DNA from: Natronolimnohabitans sp. A-GB9
GTDB taxonomy: Archaea > Halobacteriota > Halobacteria > Halobacteriales > Natrialbaceae
Reading direction: 5' to 3'
DNA length: 64,000 bases
Assembly (NCBI RefSeq): GCF_030848565.1
Contig: NZ_JAVDDV010000001.1
Span: 430,195 to 494,194 of the forward strand
The notes under the pieces: model-generated
Seen by the model: the letters and a program-made list of their open reading frames with translations, nothing else
Databases searched by the model: none
Told to the model about the DNA's origin: nothing
In this document: piece after piece, positions 1 to 9,322 of the stretch
Numbering within the stretch: position 1 is the first letter of the stretch
How the letters are laid out: each line of letters starts with the position of its first letter
Made by a program: the position numbers and the translations under genes

Positions 1-83
1 TGAACGGGATCGGCCCCACCGACGGGATCAGCAAAGACGAACTCGAGGAACGGCTCTTCTCGGCGCTTTCCGGCGAGCGCTGA
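1..83 (+). CDS. C-terminal end of an unidentified protein (partial)
   Basis: An open frame enters from the left edge and stops with TGA at 81-83. The visible tail ends ISKDELEERLFSALSGER, an acidic helical C-terminus typical of haloarchaeal proteins. Too little is present to name the protein. It converges on glmM, whose stop is only 10 bp away. Confidence 0.55.
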   Translation, partial: NGIGPTDGISKDELEERLFSALSGER

Positions 84-92
84 TCGATCTGA

Positions 93-1454
93 CTACTCGG
101 CCTCTGGCGTGGCTTCCTCGGCCGCGTCGCGAACGATCCCACATGCGTCCTCGAACAGCGCCTCGGCCCGCTCCGGATCGCGCGCTTCGGCGGTGATGCG
201 GACGACGGGTTCGGTGCCGCTTGGGCGAACGAGCGTCCAGCCGTCGCCGTGGTCGATCCGAACCCCGTCTAAAGCGTCGACCTCGAGGTCGCGCTCGCGG
301 ACCGTCGCCTCGACGCGGTCCATGACGGCTGCCTTGTCGTCGACCTCGATCGACGTCCGGCGGATGGGATAGGTCTCGAGGTCGTCGACCAGCGTGGCGA
401 GCGAGCCCTCGTGGGCAGCCATCGCCGCGAGCTTACAGGCCGCAAGCGGACCGTCGGGACAGAGCGTCTCGTCGGGCCAGATCCACGCCCCGCTTGGTTC
501 ACCACCGAAGACCACGTCGTCTTCGGTCGCGCGTTCGGCGACGTAGACGTCCCCGACGGCCGTCCGCGTCACCGAGGCGCCGACGTGCTCGAGGGTGTCG
601 TCGACGGCAAGGCTGGTGTCGACCGGTGCGGCGACTCGGGTCCCGTCCGTGGCCGCCTTGCGGGCGAACAGCGCCAGCAGGAGGTCTTTCGGGACGAACT
701 CGCCGCGCTCGTCGACGGCCATCATCCGGTCGCCGTCGCCGTCGTGGGCCACGCCCAGATCGGCGTCGGTCGCGCCGACCAGCTGCTGGAGGTCCGCGAG
801 CGTCTCCGCGTTCGGCTCGCTGGGTCGACCCGGGAACCGGCCGTCCTGCTGGGCGTTCAGCGTCCGGACCGACGCACCCAACTCGACCAGCGCGTCGGCG
901 GTTACGCTCCCGGCGCCGTTGCCGACGTCGACGACGACGTCGAGCCCTTCGAGGGCGCTTTCGACACCGGTGTCCGGCCCAGCGACGGTGTCCGTGATCG
1001 TCTCGACGTGGCGCTCGAGCAGTCCCTCGTGGTGGCGTCGCGTTCCGAGCCCATCCCAGGACTCGAGGTCGTAACGCTCGTTTTCGACGCGGTCGGCGAT
1101 TGCCTCGCGGCGCTCGCCGTCGAATGCCTGTCCGGAGGGCGACCAGAGCTTGATCCCGTTGTCCGTGGCGGGGTTGTGTGACGCCGTGACGACGACGCCG
1201 GCGTCGGCGTCGAGCCAGTCGACGCCGCGGGCGACCGTCGGCGTCGGCGCGATCCCGACGTCGACGACGTCGCCGCCACACTCCCGGACCCCCGCGGTCA
1301 GCGCGTCGACCAGCATCGCGCCGCTCTCACGGACGTCCCGGCCGACGACGACGCGTTCGTACCCCTCGGCAGCCAGCGCACGACCGACGGACAGTGCCAG
1401 TTCGGCCGTTACTTCGTCACCGACTTCTCCGCGGATACCGCTCGTTCCGAACAT
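93..1454 (-). CDS. glmM: Phosphoglucosamine mutase / phosphomannomutase family
   Basis: A 453-aa alpha-D-phosphohexomutase that should interconvert glucosamine-6-phosphate and glucosamine-1-phosphate, feeding UDP-GlcNAc synthesis; phosphomannomutase activity is the alternative. All four family signatures are visible: N-terminal MFGTSGIRG, the catalytic serine loop TASHNP (Ser92), the metal loop DGDGDR (238-243), the sugar loop GGEPSG (317-322) and the phosphate loop RPSGTEP (410-416). Length is normal. The start is well placed: a TATA box (TTTTTATATA) lies about 25-30 bp upstream, implying an almost leaderless transcript. A glmU-like gene lies at the other end of the window, about 62 kb away. 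Confidence 0.93.
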   Translation of the reverse strand: MFGTSGIRGEVGDEVTAELALSVGRALAAEGYERVVVGRDVRESGAMLVDALTAGVRECGGDVVDVGIAPTPTVARGVDWLDADAGVVVTASHNPATDNGIKLWSPSGQAFDGERREAIADRVENERYDLESWDGLGTRRHHEGLLERHVETITDTVAGPDTGVESALEGLDVVVDVGNGAGSVTADALVELGASVRTLNAQQDGRFPGRPSEPNAETLADLQQLVGATDADLGVAHDGDGDRMMAVDERGEFVPKDLLLALFARKAATDGTRVAAPVDTSLAVDDTLEHVGASVTRTAVGDVYVAERATEDDVVFGGEPSGAWIWPDETLCPDGPLAACKLAAMAAHEGSLATLVDDLETYPIRRTSIEVDDKAAVMDRVEATVRERDLEVDALDGVRIDHGDGWTLVRPSGTEPVVRITAEARDPERAEALFEDACGIVRDAAEEATPEAE

Positions 1455-1474
1455 AGGCGAGTCGTAGGACGAAC

Positions 1475-1488
1475 GGGTATATAAAAAT
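1475..1488 (-). promoter_or_regulatory. TATA box of glmM
   Basis: On the minus strand TTTTTATATACCC lies about 25-30 bp before the glmM ATG at 1454, the usual archaeal spacing for a leaderless mRNA. Confidence 0.6.
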
Positions 1489-1602
1489 CGGATTCTCCTC
1501 CGGCGTTTTGAGACGTGGTACCGCCGGGCGGGCCCGACCGAATCGGCAGACGGGACCCAAACGGGCCGCTTAAGTTACTCGGCGGACGTAGCCCGGACAA
1601 CG

Positions 1603-1911
1603 ATGGAATTCTGCGACGAATGCGGTTCGATGATGAAAGCCGACGACGGGATCTGGGAGTGTGGCAGCTGTGGCTACACGGAGCCGAAAGGTGACGCCGA
1701 TCAGTACGTCGTTACTGACAGTCAGGAAGCCAGTGAGATCATCGAGTCCTCCGAGGAGACGTCCCTGCCGGAGACGGACGCGAACTGTCCGGAGTGTGGC
1801 AACGACCGCGCCTACTGGTATATGCAACAGATCCGGGCGGCCGACGAATCCGAGACGCGCTTTTTCATCTGCACCGAGTGTGAGTACAAGTGGCGCGAAG
1901 ACGATAACTAG
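1603..1911 (+). CDS. tfs: Transcription elongation factor TFS (TFIIS/RpoM-like)
   Basis: A 102-aa protein with two zinc ribbons. The N-terminal one uses C4, C7, C20 and C23; the C-terminal one uses C62, C65, C90 and C93. The C-terminal ribbon has the hallmark acidic pair D81-E82 followed by SETRFF at its tip. In TFIIS-type factors this pair enters the polymerase secondary channel and stimulates cleavage of backtracked RNA. This identifies TFS proper rather than a structural Rpb9 homolog. It stands alone, divergent from glmM, with a weak TATA-like CTTAAG about 30 bp upstream. A family B repeat follows the stop. Confidence 0.93.
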   Translation: MEFCDECGSMMKADDGIWECGSCGYTEPKGDADQYVVTDSQEASEIIESSEETSLPETDANCPECGNDRAYWYMQQIRAADESETRFFICTECEYKWREDDN

Positions 1912-1913
1912 GT

Positions 1914-1994
1914 TCATACTGCCGGACAGCAGTCACTGAAGCGGATTCGCCGGAGAAAGCGGCGACTGCACACACTCGTTCTGCCCGGCAGTAC
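1914..1994 (+). repeat. Family B intergenic palindromic repeat, copy 1
   Basis: It begins TCATACTGCCGGACAGCA and ends with an inverted, slightly diverged copy of the same terminus (TTCTGCCCGGCAGTACC), spanning about 81 bp. It follows the tfs stop codon directly. Confidence 0.6.
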
Positions 1995-2119
1995 CACTGT
2001 CGACCGCGTTCGCGCGGACGTCTCGTCTTCGACTCGCGATTCTATCCCAAACTCGACTCGAGAGCGTTCGCGACTCGTGTCGGTAAAGTTACCAGCGCTG
2101 TGAGGAATGTCTGACGTAC

Positions 2120-2130
2120 GTTTATATATC
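2120..2130 (+). promoter_or_regulatory. TATA box of the coiled-coil/smc operon
   Basis: GTTTATATATC lies about 25-30 bp upstream of the ATG at 2151, so the first gene of the smc operon is probably leaderless. Confidence 0.6.
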
Positions 2131-2150
2131 CGGACAGACCGCTAGGAAAT

Positions 2151-2468
2151 ATGTCGAACAACCGTGTCGAAGAACTCGAGTCGACGGTCGCGGAACTCGA
2201 GTCGACGGTAGAGGGACTGACGGACGAACTCATCGAGGCCAAAGAGCGGATCCGCGTTCTCGAGGCCGAACTCGACGCCGAGACGCCGACGCGCGTTCCC
2301 GACCGCCGCGTCGAAGCCGAGGCAGAAGACGAAGCCGAAGCCGAACCCGAAACGACACAGGAAGCCGAACCCGACGACGTTGCCGAGGCTGCCGCCGACG
2401 CCGAGGCCGACGACGATTCTCAGGACGAAGCGGAAGACTCAGGTAGCGACGACATTATTGTCGCATAA
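2151..2468 (+). CDS. Small coiled-coil acidic protein upstream of smc (DUF7518-like)
   Basis: 105 aa. Residues 1-43 form a short heptad-repeat coiled coil (VEELESTVAELESTVEGLTD). A low-complexity Glu/Asp/Ala tail follows and ends in DIIVA. It resembles small haloarchaeal proteins annotated as bZIP-like or DUF7518; that family name is from memory. It is the first gene of an apparent operon with smc (77 bp gap) and scpA. A role alongside condensin is inferred only from position. Confidence 0.75.
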   Translation: MSNNRVEELESTVAELESTVEGLTDELIEAKERIRVLEAELDAETPTRVPDRRVEAEAEDEAEAEPETTQEAEPDDVAEAAADAEADDDSQDEAEDSGSDDIIVA

Positions 2469-2545
2469 CTACGTGACGTCGCCGCGCTGGCGGTCGATTC
2501 GCGCCGGCGACCACGAGTCCCTGGAGGGACGGAGCGCGTAAGAGT

Positions 2546-5500
2546 ATGTATATCAAGGCACTCGTTTTGGACAACTTCAAGAGCTTCGGTCGGAAGACGA
2601 AGATCCCGTTCTACGAGGATTTCACGGTCATCACGGGCCCGAACGGTTCGGGCAAATCGAACATCATCGACGCCGTACTCTTCGCACTCGGCCTGGCCCG
2701 GACTCGCGGGATCCGCGCCGAGAAGCTGACCGATCTCATCTACAATCCCGGTCACGAGGACGGTGGGGCGTCAGACGGCCCGCGGGAGGCGACCGTCGAG
2801 GTCATCCTCGACAACAGCGACGAAACACTGACCCGGTCACAGGTCGTCAACGCCGCCGGCAGCGAGGACGTCGGCGACGTCGACGAGATCCGCATCCGCC
2901 GCCGCGTGAAAGAGACCGAGGACAACTACTACTCCTACTACTATCTCAACGATCGCTCGGTCAACCTCTCGGACATTCAGGATCTCCTCGCGCAGGCGGG
3001 CGTTACACCGGAGGGGTACAACGTCGTCATGCAGGGCGACGTCACCGAGATCATCAACATGACGCCGCATGCCCGCCGGGAGATCATCGACGAGATCGCC
3101 GGCGTCGCGGAGTTCGATGCCAAAAAGGAAGACGCCTTCGAGGAACTCGAGGTCGTCGAAGAGCGCATCGACGAGGCACAACTCCGCATCGAGGAGAAAC
3201 GGGATCGCTTGGCGCAACTCGCGGACGAGCGCCGGGAAGCGATGCGCTACCGCCGGCTGCGCCGCGAGAAAGAGGAGTACGAGAGCTACAAGAAGGCCAG
3301 CGAACTCGAGGAGAAACGCGACGAGCTCGCGGCCGCCGAGGAGCAAGTCGACGAGTTGGCCGCGGAACTCACGGACCTCCAGCGCGAACTCGACGAGCGC
3401 GAGGGGAGAGTCGTTCGCCTCCAGGAGGATCTCGAGGATTTAAACGCCGAGATCGAGCGGAAAGGCGAGGACGAACAGCTCCGGATCAAAAGCGAGATCG
3501 AGGAGATCAAAGGCGAGATCTCCCGGCTCGAGGACAAGATCGAGGCCAGCGAGGAAGCGATCGAGGAGGCCGAGTCCAAACGCCGCGAGGCGTTCGTCCA
3601 GATCGATCGCAAACAAGAACAGATCGACGACCTCGAGGACGAGATCCGCGAGCACAAACTCGAGAAGGCCCAGGTCAAAAGCGAGATTCAGGAACGCGAG
3701 GCCGAACGCGACGACCTCGAGGCCGAGATCGAGGCCGTCGACACCGAGTTCGACGAGCTGAAGGCCGAACTGGCCGAGCGAAAGGACGACCTCGAGGCGG
3801 CCAAAACGGAGAAAAACGACCTCCAGCGCGAGCAAGATCGCTTGCTCGACGAGGCCCGGCGTCGCTCGAACGAGATCAGCGAGAAAGAGGAGACGATCGA
3901 GGCCAAACACGAGGAACTCCCCGAACTCGAGGCCCGACGAAACGATCTCGAGCGGGAACTCGAGAAGGCAACGCAAAACCGCGAGAACATCGCGGCCGTC
4001 GTCGACGACCTCACGGCCGAGAAACGGCGCCTGCAGTCCGATATCGACGAGCTAGACGACGAGATCCAGGCGAAACAACAGGAGTACGCCGAACTCGAGG
4101 CCAAAGCCGGCGAGAGCGGCGACACCTCCTTCGGCCGTGCGGTGACGACGATCCTCAACGCCGGGATCAACGGCGTTCACGGCGCCGTCGCCCAGCTGGG
4201 ATCGGTGTCTGGTGAGTACGCCGTCGCCTGTGAGACTGCGGCGGGCGGGCGACTCGCGAACGTCGTCGTCAACGACGACGTCGTCGGCCAGCAGTGTATC
4301 GAACACCTGAAATCGCGAAACGCCGGCCGAGCGACGTTCCTCCCGCTGACGGACATGCAAAACCGGCGCCTGCCAAACGCCCCCCGTGATCCGGGCGTCG
4401 TCGACTTCGCGTACAACATCGTCGACTTCGACGACCAGTACGCAGGCGTCTTCTCCTACGTGCTCGGTGACACGCTCGTCGTCGAGGACTTAGAGACCGC
4501 TCGCTCCTATACGGGCGATTACCGGATGGTCACCCTCGACGGCGACTTGGTCGAGAAGACGGGCGCGATGACCGGCGGCTCCGGCGGCGGCTCGCGGTAC
4601 TCCTTTACCGGCGGCGGCGAGGGCCAACTCGAGCGCGTCGCCAAACAGATCACCCAACTCCAGGAGGAACGCGAGTCCCTCCGTGAGGAACTCCGGGACG
4701 TCGAGGGACGACTCGACGACGCCCGCGACCGCAAGACGGACGCGGCCGAGGAAGTCCGCTCGATCGAGAGCGAACTCGAGGGACTCGAGGACGAACGGGC
4801 GTCGGTCGAGGACGAGATCGAACGTCTCGAAGACGATCTCGAAGCACTCGAGGACGAACGGAAGTCCGTCGACGAGCGGATGACCGAAATCTCGAGTGAG
4901 ATCGAGACCAAGACGGCCACAATCGAGGAGATCGAAGCCGATATCGAGGAACTCGAGTCGGAACTCGCCGACTCGAAGATCCCCGAGCTCACCGCCCAGA
5001 TCGAGGAGTTGGAGGCTGAAATCGACGACCGCGAGGATCGAATCGCCGAGATCGACAGCGATCTCAACGAACTGAGCCTCGAGAAAGAGTACGCCGAGGA
5101 CGCCATCGACGACCTCCACGACGAGATCGAGACGGCCCAGAACCGGGCAGCCGAACACGAGGAGCGTATCGAGGAGTACGAAGCCCAGATCGACGACCAG
5201 CAGGCTGCCCTCGAGGAAAAACGCGAGGCTGTCGCGGAGCTTGAGGACGAACTCGCCGAGTTGAAGGCAGAGCGCAGCGACCTCAAAGAGGAACTCACCG
5301 AGGCGCGGACGAAACGCGACCAGCAACAGGATCGGGTCAACACCGTCGAGAGCAAACTCGAGGACCGTCGGAGCCGGGTGAGCGACCTCGAGTGGGAGAT
5401 CGAGAGCCTCGAGTCGGAGGTCGGCGACTACGACCCCGAGGACGTGCCCGATCACGAGACCGTCCTCGAGATGATCGACCTCTTGACCGCGGACATGGAG

Positions 5501-6133
5501 GCGATGGAGCCGGTCAACATGCTCGCGATCGACGAGTACGACGAGGTCCAGGCCGACCTCGAGGAACTCGAGGACGCGAAGGCGACGTTAGTCGAGGAGG
5601 CGGACGGGATCCGCGACCGGATCGAACAGTACGAAACCCAGAAGAAACGGACGTTCATGGACGCCTACGACGAGATCGCTGCTCAGTTTACGGAGATCTT
5701 CGAGCAGCTCTCGGAGGGGACCGGCACCCTCCACCTGGAGAACGAAGATGACCCCTTCGACGGTGGGCTGACGATGAAGGCCCAGCCGGGCGACAAGCCG
5801 ATCCAGCGGCTGGACGCGATGTCCGGCGGCGAGAAGTCCCTGACCGCGCTGGCGTTTATTTTCGCGATCCAGCGGCACAACCCCGCGCCGTTCTACGCCC
5901 TGGACGAGGTCGACGCCTTCCTCGATGCCGTCAACGCCGAGCGCATCGGCGAGATGGTCGACGAACTCGCCGAGGAAGCCCAGTTCGTCGTCGTCTCCCA
6001 CCGCTCGGCGATGCTCGACCGCTCCGAGCGCGCGATCGGTGTCACGATGCAACAGGACAACGTCAGCGCCGTCACCGGCATCGATCTAAGCGACGAGGCG
6101 CCCGACGGAGAGGAGGTGCCGGTCGGTGACTGA
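2546..6133 (+). CDS. smc: Chromosome segregation/condensin protein Smc
   Basis: A full-length 1195-aa SMC ATPase. Residues 1-165 are the N-terminal ATPase half, with Walker A GPNGSGKS at 31-38. Long antiparallel coiled coils (about 170-510 and 680-1020) flank a hinge around 530-660 containing GVHGAVAQLGSV and glycine-rich GGSGGGSRYS. The C-terminal half carries the ABC signature LDAMSGGEKSLTALA and Walker B APFYALDEVDAFLD, then the H-loop VVVSHRS. SMC dimers organise and segregate chromosomes with kleisin ScpA, whose gene follows with an 8-bp overlap. No scpB lies next to them. Confidence 0.97.
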   Translation: MYIKALVLDNFKSFGRKTKIPFYEDFTVITGPNGSGKSNIIDAVLFALGLARTRGIRAEKLTDLIYNPGHEDGGASDGPREATVEVILDNSDETLTRSQVVNAAGSEDVGDVDEIRIRRRVKETEDNYYSYYYLNDRSVNLSDIQDLLAQAGVTPEGYNVVMQGDVTEIINMTPHARREIIDEIAGVAEFDAKKEDAFEELEVVEERIDEAQLRIEEKRDRLAQLADERREAMRYRRLRREKEEYESYKKASELEEKRDELAAAEEQVDELAAELTDLQRELDEREGRVVRLQEDLEDLNAEIERKGEDEQLRIKSEIEEIKGEISRLEDKIEASEEAIEEAESKRREAFVQIDRKQEQIDDLEDEIREHKLEKAQVKSEIQEREAERDDLEAEIEAVDTEFDELKAELAERKDDLEAAKTEKNDLQREQDRLLDEARRRSNEISEKEETIEAKHEELPELEARRNDLERELEKATQNRENIAAVVDDLTAEKRRLQSDIDELDDEIQAKQQEYAELEAKAGESGDTSFGRAVTTILNAGINGVHGAVAQLGSVSGEYAVACETAAGGRLANVVVNDDVVGQQCIEHLKSRNAGRATFLPLTDMQNRRLPNAPRDPGVVDFAYNIVDFDDQYAGVFSYVLGDTLVVEDLETARSYTGDYRMVTLDGDLVEKTGAMTGGSGGGSRYSFTGGGEGQLERVAKQITQLQEERESLREELRDVEGRLDDARDRKTDAAEEVRSIESELEGLEDERASVEDEIERLEDDLEALEDERKSVDERMTEISSEIETKTATIEEIEADIEELESELADSKIPELTAQIEELEAEIDDREDRIAEIDSDLNELSLEKEYAEDAIDDLHDEIETAQNRAAEHEERIEEYEAQIDDQQAALEEKREAVAELEDELAELKAERSDLKEELTEARTKRDQQQDRVNTVESKLEDRRSRVSDLEWEIESLESEVGDYDPEDVPDHETVLEMIDLLTADMEAMEPVNMLAIDEYDEVQADLEELEDAKATLVEEADGIRDRIEQYETQKKRTFMDAYDEIAAQFTEIFEQLSEGTGTLHLENEDDPFDGGLTMKAQPGDKPIQRLDAMSGGEKSLTALAFIFAIQRHNPAPFYALDEVDAFLDAVNAERIGEMVDELAEEAQFVVVSHRSAMLDRSERAIGVTMQQDNVSAVTGIDLSDEAPDGEEVPVGD

Positions 6134-7190
6134 CGAGACGCCGGACGACTCGAAGCCACCCGAGTCAGACGACGACAGGGCTGCGTTCTACACGGACGGC
6201 GGGGACGAGATCCCCCTCGACATCACCGGCCACGAAGAACGGGAACGTCCGGCAAGTGGCTCCGAACGGGCGAGCGGAGAGCGAAACGACGACATCCAGG
6301 CCGGGGACTCGGTCCTCGAGTTCTCGGAGGACGAGGACCTCGAGGGCGAGGACGAGGACGCGACCGACGACGGCGACGACGAGGAGGTCGAACCCGTCGA
6401 GCTACTGGTCCAACTCGCCGAGGACGGCGAGATCGATCCCTGGGACATCGACGTCGTCCAGGTGACCGACAAGTTCCTCGAGGCGTTAGACGAAGTCGAC
6501 CTCCGGACCTCGGGTCGGGCGCTGTTTTACGCGAGCGTCCTCCTGCGGATGAAAAGCGACGAACTGTTCGCGACCGACGACGGCGACGACGAGACGGAAC
6601 TGCCACCCTGGGAGGCTCCCTTCGCCGACGAGGGACCGATGGGCGGTGGCGACGACAGCGAATCGGAACCCGGCTTCGATCCCGTCGAGAGTCTCGAGGC
6701 AGAGATGGAACGGCGTCTCGAGCGTAAACACGCCCGCGGGAAGCCCGAAACGCTCGACGAACTCGTCCGGGAACTGCGCTCGGCCGAGCGTGACTCCTGG
6801 TGGAAGGAATCGCGTAGCTACGACACCAGCGACTCCCCGCAGGGGTACGACCGGGGCGTCCAGGAGCTAAACTACCATTCGGACGATGACTTCCGGGTCG
6901 ACGACGAACCGACCAGCGACGACGTCACTCACACGACCCACGAGGAAGACATCGAGGCCGTCATCGACGACGTCGAGGCCGAACTCGAGGGCCAGTACGA
7001 GGCGGGTCGCGAGGAGGTGCTGTACGCCGAGATCGACGACGTCGGCGGCTCGCGCGTGATGACCTACCTCGCCCTGCTCTTTCTTTCACATCGCGGCCGG
7101 GTCCGCCTCGAGCAAGACGAACTGTTCGGCGATCTCTGGATACAGGACGTGACCGTCGAGACGGACGCGAGCGAAGCGATCGCGGACTGA
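6126..7190 (+). CDS. scpA: Segregation and condensation protein A (kleisin)
   Basis: A 354-aa kleisin that should bridge the Smc heads. The first 80 residues or so are an acidic, disordered haloarchaeal extension. The ScpA fold starts at EPVELLVQLAEDGEIDPWDI (about 84), the Smc-neck-binding segment, and ends in a winged helix (VMTYLALLFLSHRGRVRLEQ). The start overlaps the end of smc by 8 bp, implying coupled translation. The stop codon is the TGA of TGATACCG, a diverged form of the family A repeat terminus. The second kleisin partner ScpB is not encoded nearby. Confidence 0.93.
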   Translation: MTDETPDDSKPPESDDDRAAFYTDGGDEIPLDITGHEERERPASGSERASGERNDDIQAGDSVLEFSEDEDLEGEDEDATDDGDDEEVEPVELLVQLAEDGEIDPWDIDVVQVTDKFLEALDEVDLRTSGRALFYASVLLRMKSDELFATDDGDDETELPPWEAPFADEGPMGGGDDSESEPGFDPVESLEAEMERRLERKHARGKPETLDELVRELRSAERDSWWKESRSYDTSDSPQGYDRGVQELNYHSDDDFRVDDEPTSDDVTHTTHEEDIEAVIDDVEAELEGQYEAGREEVLYAEIDDVGGSRVMTYLALLFLSHRGRVRLEQDELFGDLWIQDVTVETDASEAIAD

Positions 7191-7206
7191 TACCGACCGC
7201 TATCCG
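7188..7206 (+). repeat. Diverged family A repeat terminus at the scpA stop
   Basis: TGATACCGACCGCTATCC resembles the family A terminus TGATACGGACTGCTGTCC with three differences. Its first three bases are the scpA stop codon. No complete element follows. Confidence 0.35.
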
Positions 7207-7331
7207 TCGGTACCAGTACAGCCGCGACCTGCTGGGTGCACCGGACCATCGTCCGGAATACTCGCTCCTTCATTGGTCGGGGCTATCAAACCTCACGAGC
7301 CATCAAGTAGATCAGGTGATACTGTACGAGT

Positions 7332-8795
7332 ATGTCCTCCAGTCCGGAGTCGCCCGAGAGCGATCTCACCGACGGATCGCTCCTCCGGCCGATGTTCAAG
7401 CTGGCGTGGCCGCTCGTGGTCATCCAGTTGTTGCAGGTTACCTACAACGTCGGGGACACGTTCTGGCTCGGCGCGCTCTCGCCCGACGCCGTCGGCGCCG
7501 TGAGTCTCGCCTTTCCGCTGCTGTTTCTGGTGATCGCGGTCGGCGCCGGCTTTACGACGGCCGGCTCGATCCTGCTGGCCCAGCACACGGGCGCCGAGAG
7601 CGGCGAGGGTGGGCTGATCGCCGGCCAGACGATCACGTTCGTCTCGCTCGTCGCGGTCGCCCTCGGGATCGTCGGCTACGTCGCGACGGTGCCGATGCTC
7701 GAGGTCCTCCCTGCCGACAGCGCTACGGAGGAGGCGATCCTCCCGCTTGCCGCCGACTATCTCCAACTCTTTTTTCTCGGGACGCCCTTCGTCTTCGGCT
7801 TCTTCGTCTTTGCCGCACTGATGCGAGGCTACGGCAACACTCGCGCACCGATGCGTGTGATGGTCGTCAGCGTCGTCGTCAACCTCGCCATCGATCCGTT
7901 GCTCATCTTCGGCGTCGGCCCGCTGCCCCGCCTCGAGGTCGCCGGCGCCGCCGTCGCGACCGTCATCTCGCGGGGTCTGGCGACGGTGATCGGCTTCTAC
8001 CTGCTGTACTACACCGACGTTGGCCCCGAGATCGAGTTCGGACATCTCCGCCCGCGACTCGAGTTCGTCTCGGAGATCACGCGCCTCGGCGTGCCGACGG
8101 CGATCGAACAGTCGATGACGGCGCTGGCGCTGGTCGCGATGACGGCGATCGTCGTCACGTTCCCGCCGGCGGTCGTCGCGGCCTACGGCCTGGGGAATCG
8201 ATTGATCTCGCTTGCGTTCCTGCCGGCGCTGGGGATGGGACAGGCGATGGACTCGATCGTCGGCCAGAACCTCGGCGCAGGGAGAGCCGACCGGGCGGCG
8301 ACGGCGACCTGGGTCGGTTCCGGCGTCATCGGCGCGATCATGGCTGTCGCCGGCTCGCTCGCGTTTCTCTTTCCCGAGCCGTTCGTCGCGGTGTTTCTGA
8401 CGGCCGAGGAGGCCGGCCGCGCCGAGACGCTCGAGTACGGTGTCACGTACCTCCAGTTCGCCGCCTTCGCCTTCGTTTTCATGGGCGTCATGCAGGTCGT
8501 GTTGGGTGCGTTCCGGGGCGCCGGAAACACGAAGACGGCACTCGCCTTCTCGGTGCTCGGGCTGTGGATCGTCCGCGTCCCCGTGACGTACTACCTGATC
8601 TTCGTCGCCGGCTGGGGAACGACAGGCATCTGGACCGGTGTCGTCGTCGGCGACGTCGTCGGCGCACTCGCCGCCGTCGCGTGGTTTACACGCGGCACCT
8701 GGACCGAATCAGTGGTCGACAGTGAGGAAACTGATTCGGACTCGAGAGACGAGCCGACGGAATCGAGCGAGACAGATTCCGTCGCGGAGCAGTGA
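7332..8795 (+). CDS. MATE family efflux transporter
   Basis: A 487-aa polytopic membrane protein with about 12 hydrophobic segments in two similar halves. The first half starts LFKLAWPLVVIQLLQVTYNVGDTFWLG and contains MRGYGNTRAPM; the second starts ITRLGVPTAIEQSMTALALV and contains LGAFRGAGNTKTALAF. These internally repeated GNT motifs are typical of the MATE/NorM/DinF family, cation-coupled exporters of drugs or metabolites. The last 45 residues are an acidic Ser/Glu tail. Substrate unknown. It is monocistronic. Confidence 0.92.
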   Translation: MSSSPESPESDLTDGSLLRPMFKLAWPLVVIQLLQVTYNVGDTFWLGALSPDAVGAVSLAFPLLFLVIAVGAGFTTAGSILLAQHTGAESGEGGLIAGQTITFVSLVAVALGIVGYVATVPMLEVLPADSATEEAILPLAADYLQLFFLGTPFVFGFFVFAALMRGYGNTRAPMRVMVVSVVVNLAIDPLLIFGVGPLPRLEVAGAAVATVISRGLATVIGFYLLYYTDVGPEIEFGHLRPRLEFVSEITRLGVPTAIEQSMTALALVAMTAIVVTFPPAVVAAYGLGNRLISLAFLPALGMGQAMDSIVGQNLGAGRADRAATATWVGSGVIGAIMAVAGSLAFLFPEPFVAVFLTAEEAGRAETLEYGVTYLQFAAFAFVFMGVMQVVLGAFRGAGNTKTALAFSVLGLWIVRVPVTYYLIFVAGWGTTGIWTGVVVGDVVGALAAVAWFTRGTWTESVVDSEETDSDSRDEPTESSETDSVAEQ

Positions 8796-8954
8796 CCGTC
8801 TCCGCTCGTGATCGGTCCGTGCTCGGACAGTCGACAGTCGGGAGACTGTGGCTGGACGTCAGCCAAACGTTTCGTCGAGAGAGACTCACCGGCTGTGAGA
8901 GACCCAAATCCTTTTGGAAAACGCCTCAAGCGAAATCGCGCCGAACGGGCGGGT

Positions 8955-9152
8955 ATGCTCGCGAATAGGGAGCCGACCGATCCGGACGACGAGACGAAAC
9001 GGTACCTCGTAAAATGTGAGACCTGTGCGTTCGAACACACGGTCGATGGCCGCGACGAAGCGACGGTGATCGGCTCCGATCACCAGACAGAGACGCGCCA
9101 CGACGTCGTCGCTGTCGAGGTGCCGCCGTCACTCGGTCGTTCGTCGTACTGA
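8955..9152 (+). CDS. Small CxxC protein, haloarchaeal hypothetical
   Basis: A 65-aa acidic protein. An ATG at 8955 gives the compact product; longer upstream starts would add a basic, non-haloarchaeal N-terminus and are less likely. It has one CETC pair within YLVKCETCAFEHTVDGRDEA, which looks like half of a zinc ribbon or a degenerate C2 site, followed by a DHQTETRHDVVAVEV strand. Many haloarchaea carry similar single-CxxC proteins of unknown function. No functional partner is visible next to it. Confidence 0.65.
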   Translation: MLANREPTDPDDETKRYLVKCETCAFEHTVDGRDEATVIGSDHQTETRHDVVAVEVPPSLGRSSY

Positions 9153-9223
9153 CGACAGGCGATGGCGTAGCGCAACCGCTCTCGAGCGACCGAACTGCGT
9201 GCTCGCAGAGTCGGACGTCGTCT

Positions 9224-9305
9224 GATACGGACTGCTGTAACGATGTACCGCCGATCGCCAGGACGAGGTCGGCGATCGGCGGTAATTGACTACAGGAGAC
9301 CGTAT
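9224..9305 (+). repeat. Family A nested-palindrome repeat, copy 1
   Basis: An 82-bp element. The outer ends are inverted: ATACGGactgCTGTA against TACAGgagaCCGTAT. The inner core is a perfect 12-bp inverted repeat, CCGCCGATCGCC (9248-9259) and GGCGATCGGCGG (9271-9282). It lies between two convergent genes, so it could form a strong hairpin at both 3' ends. Confidence 0.8.
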
Positions 9306-9322
9306 GAAACGCCTCGACAGTA

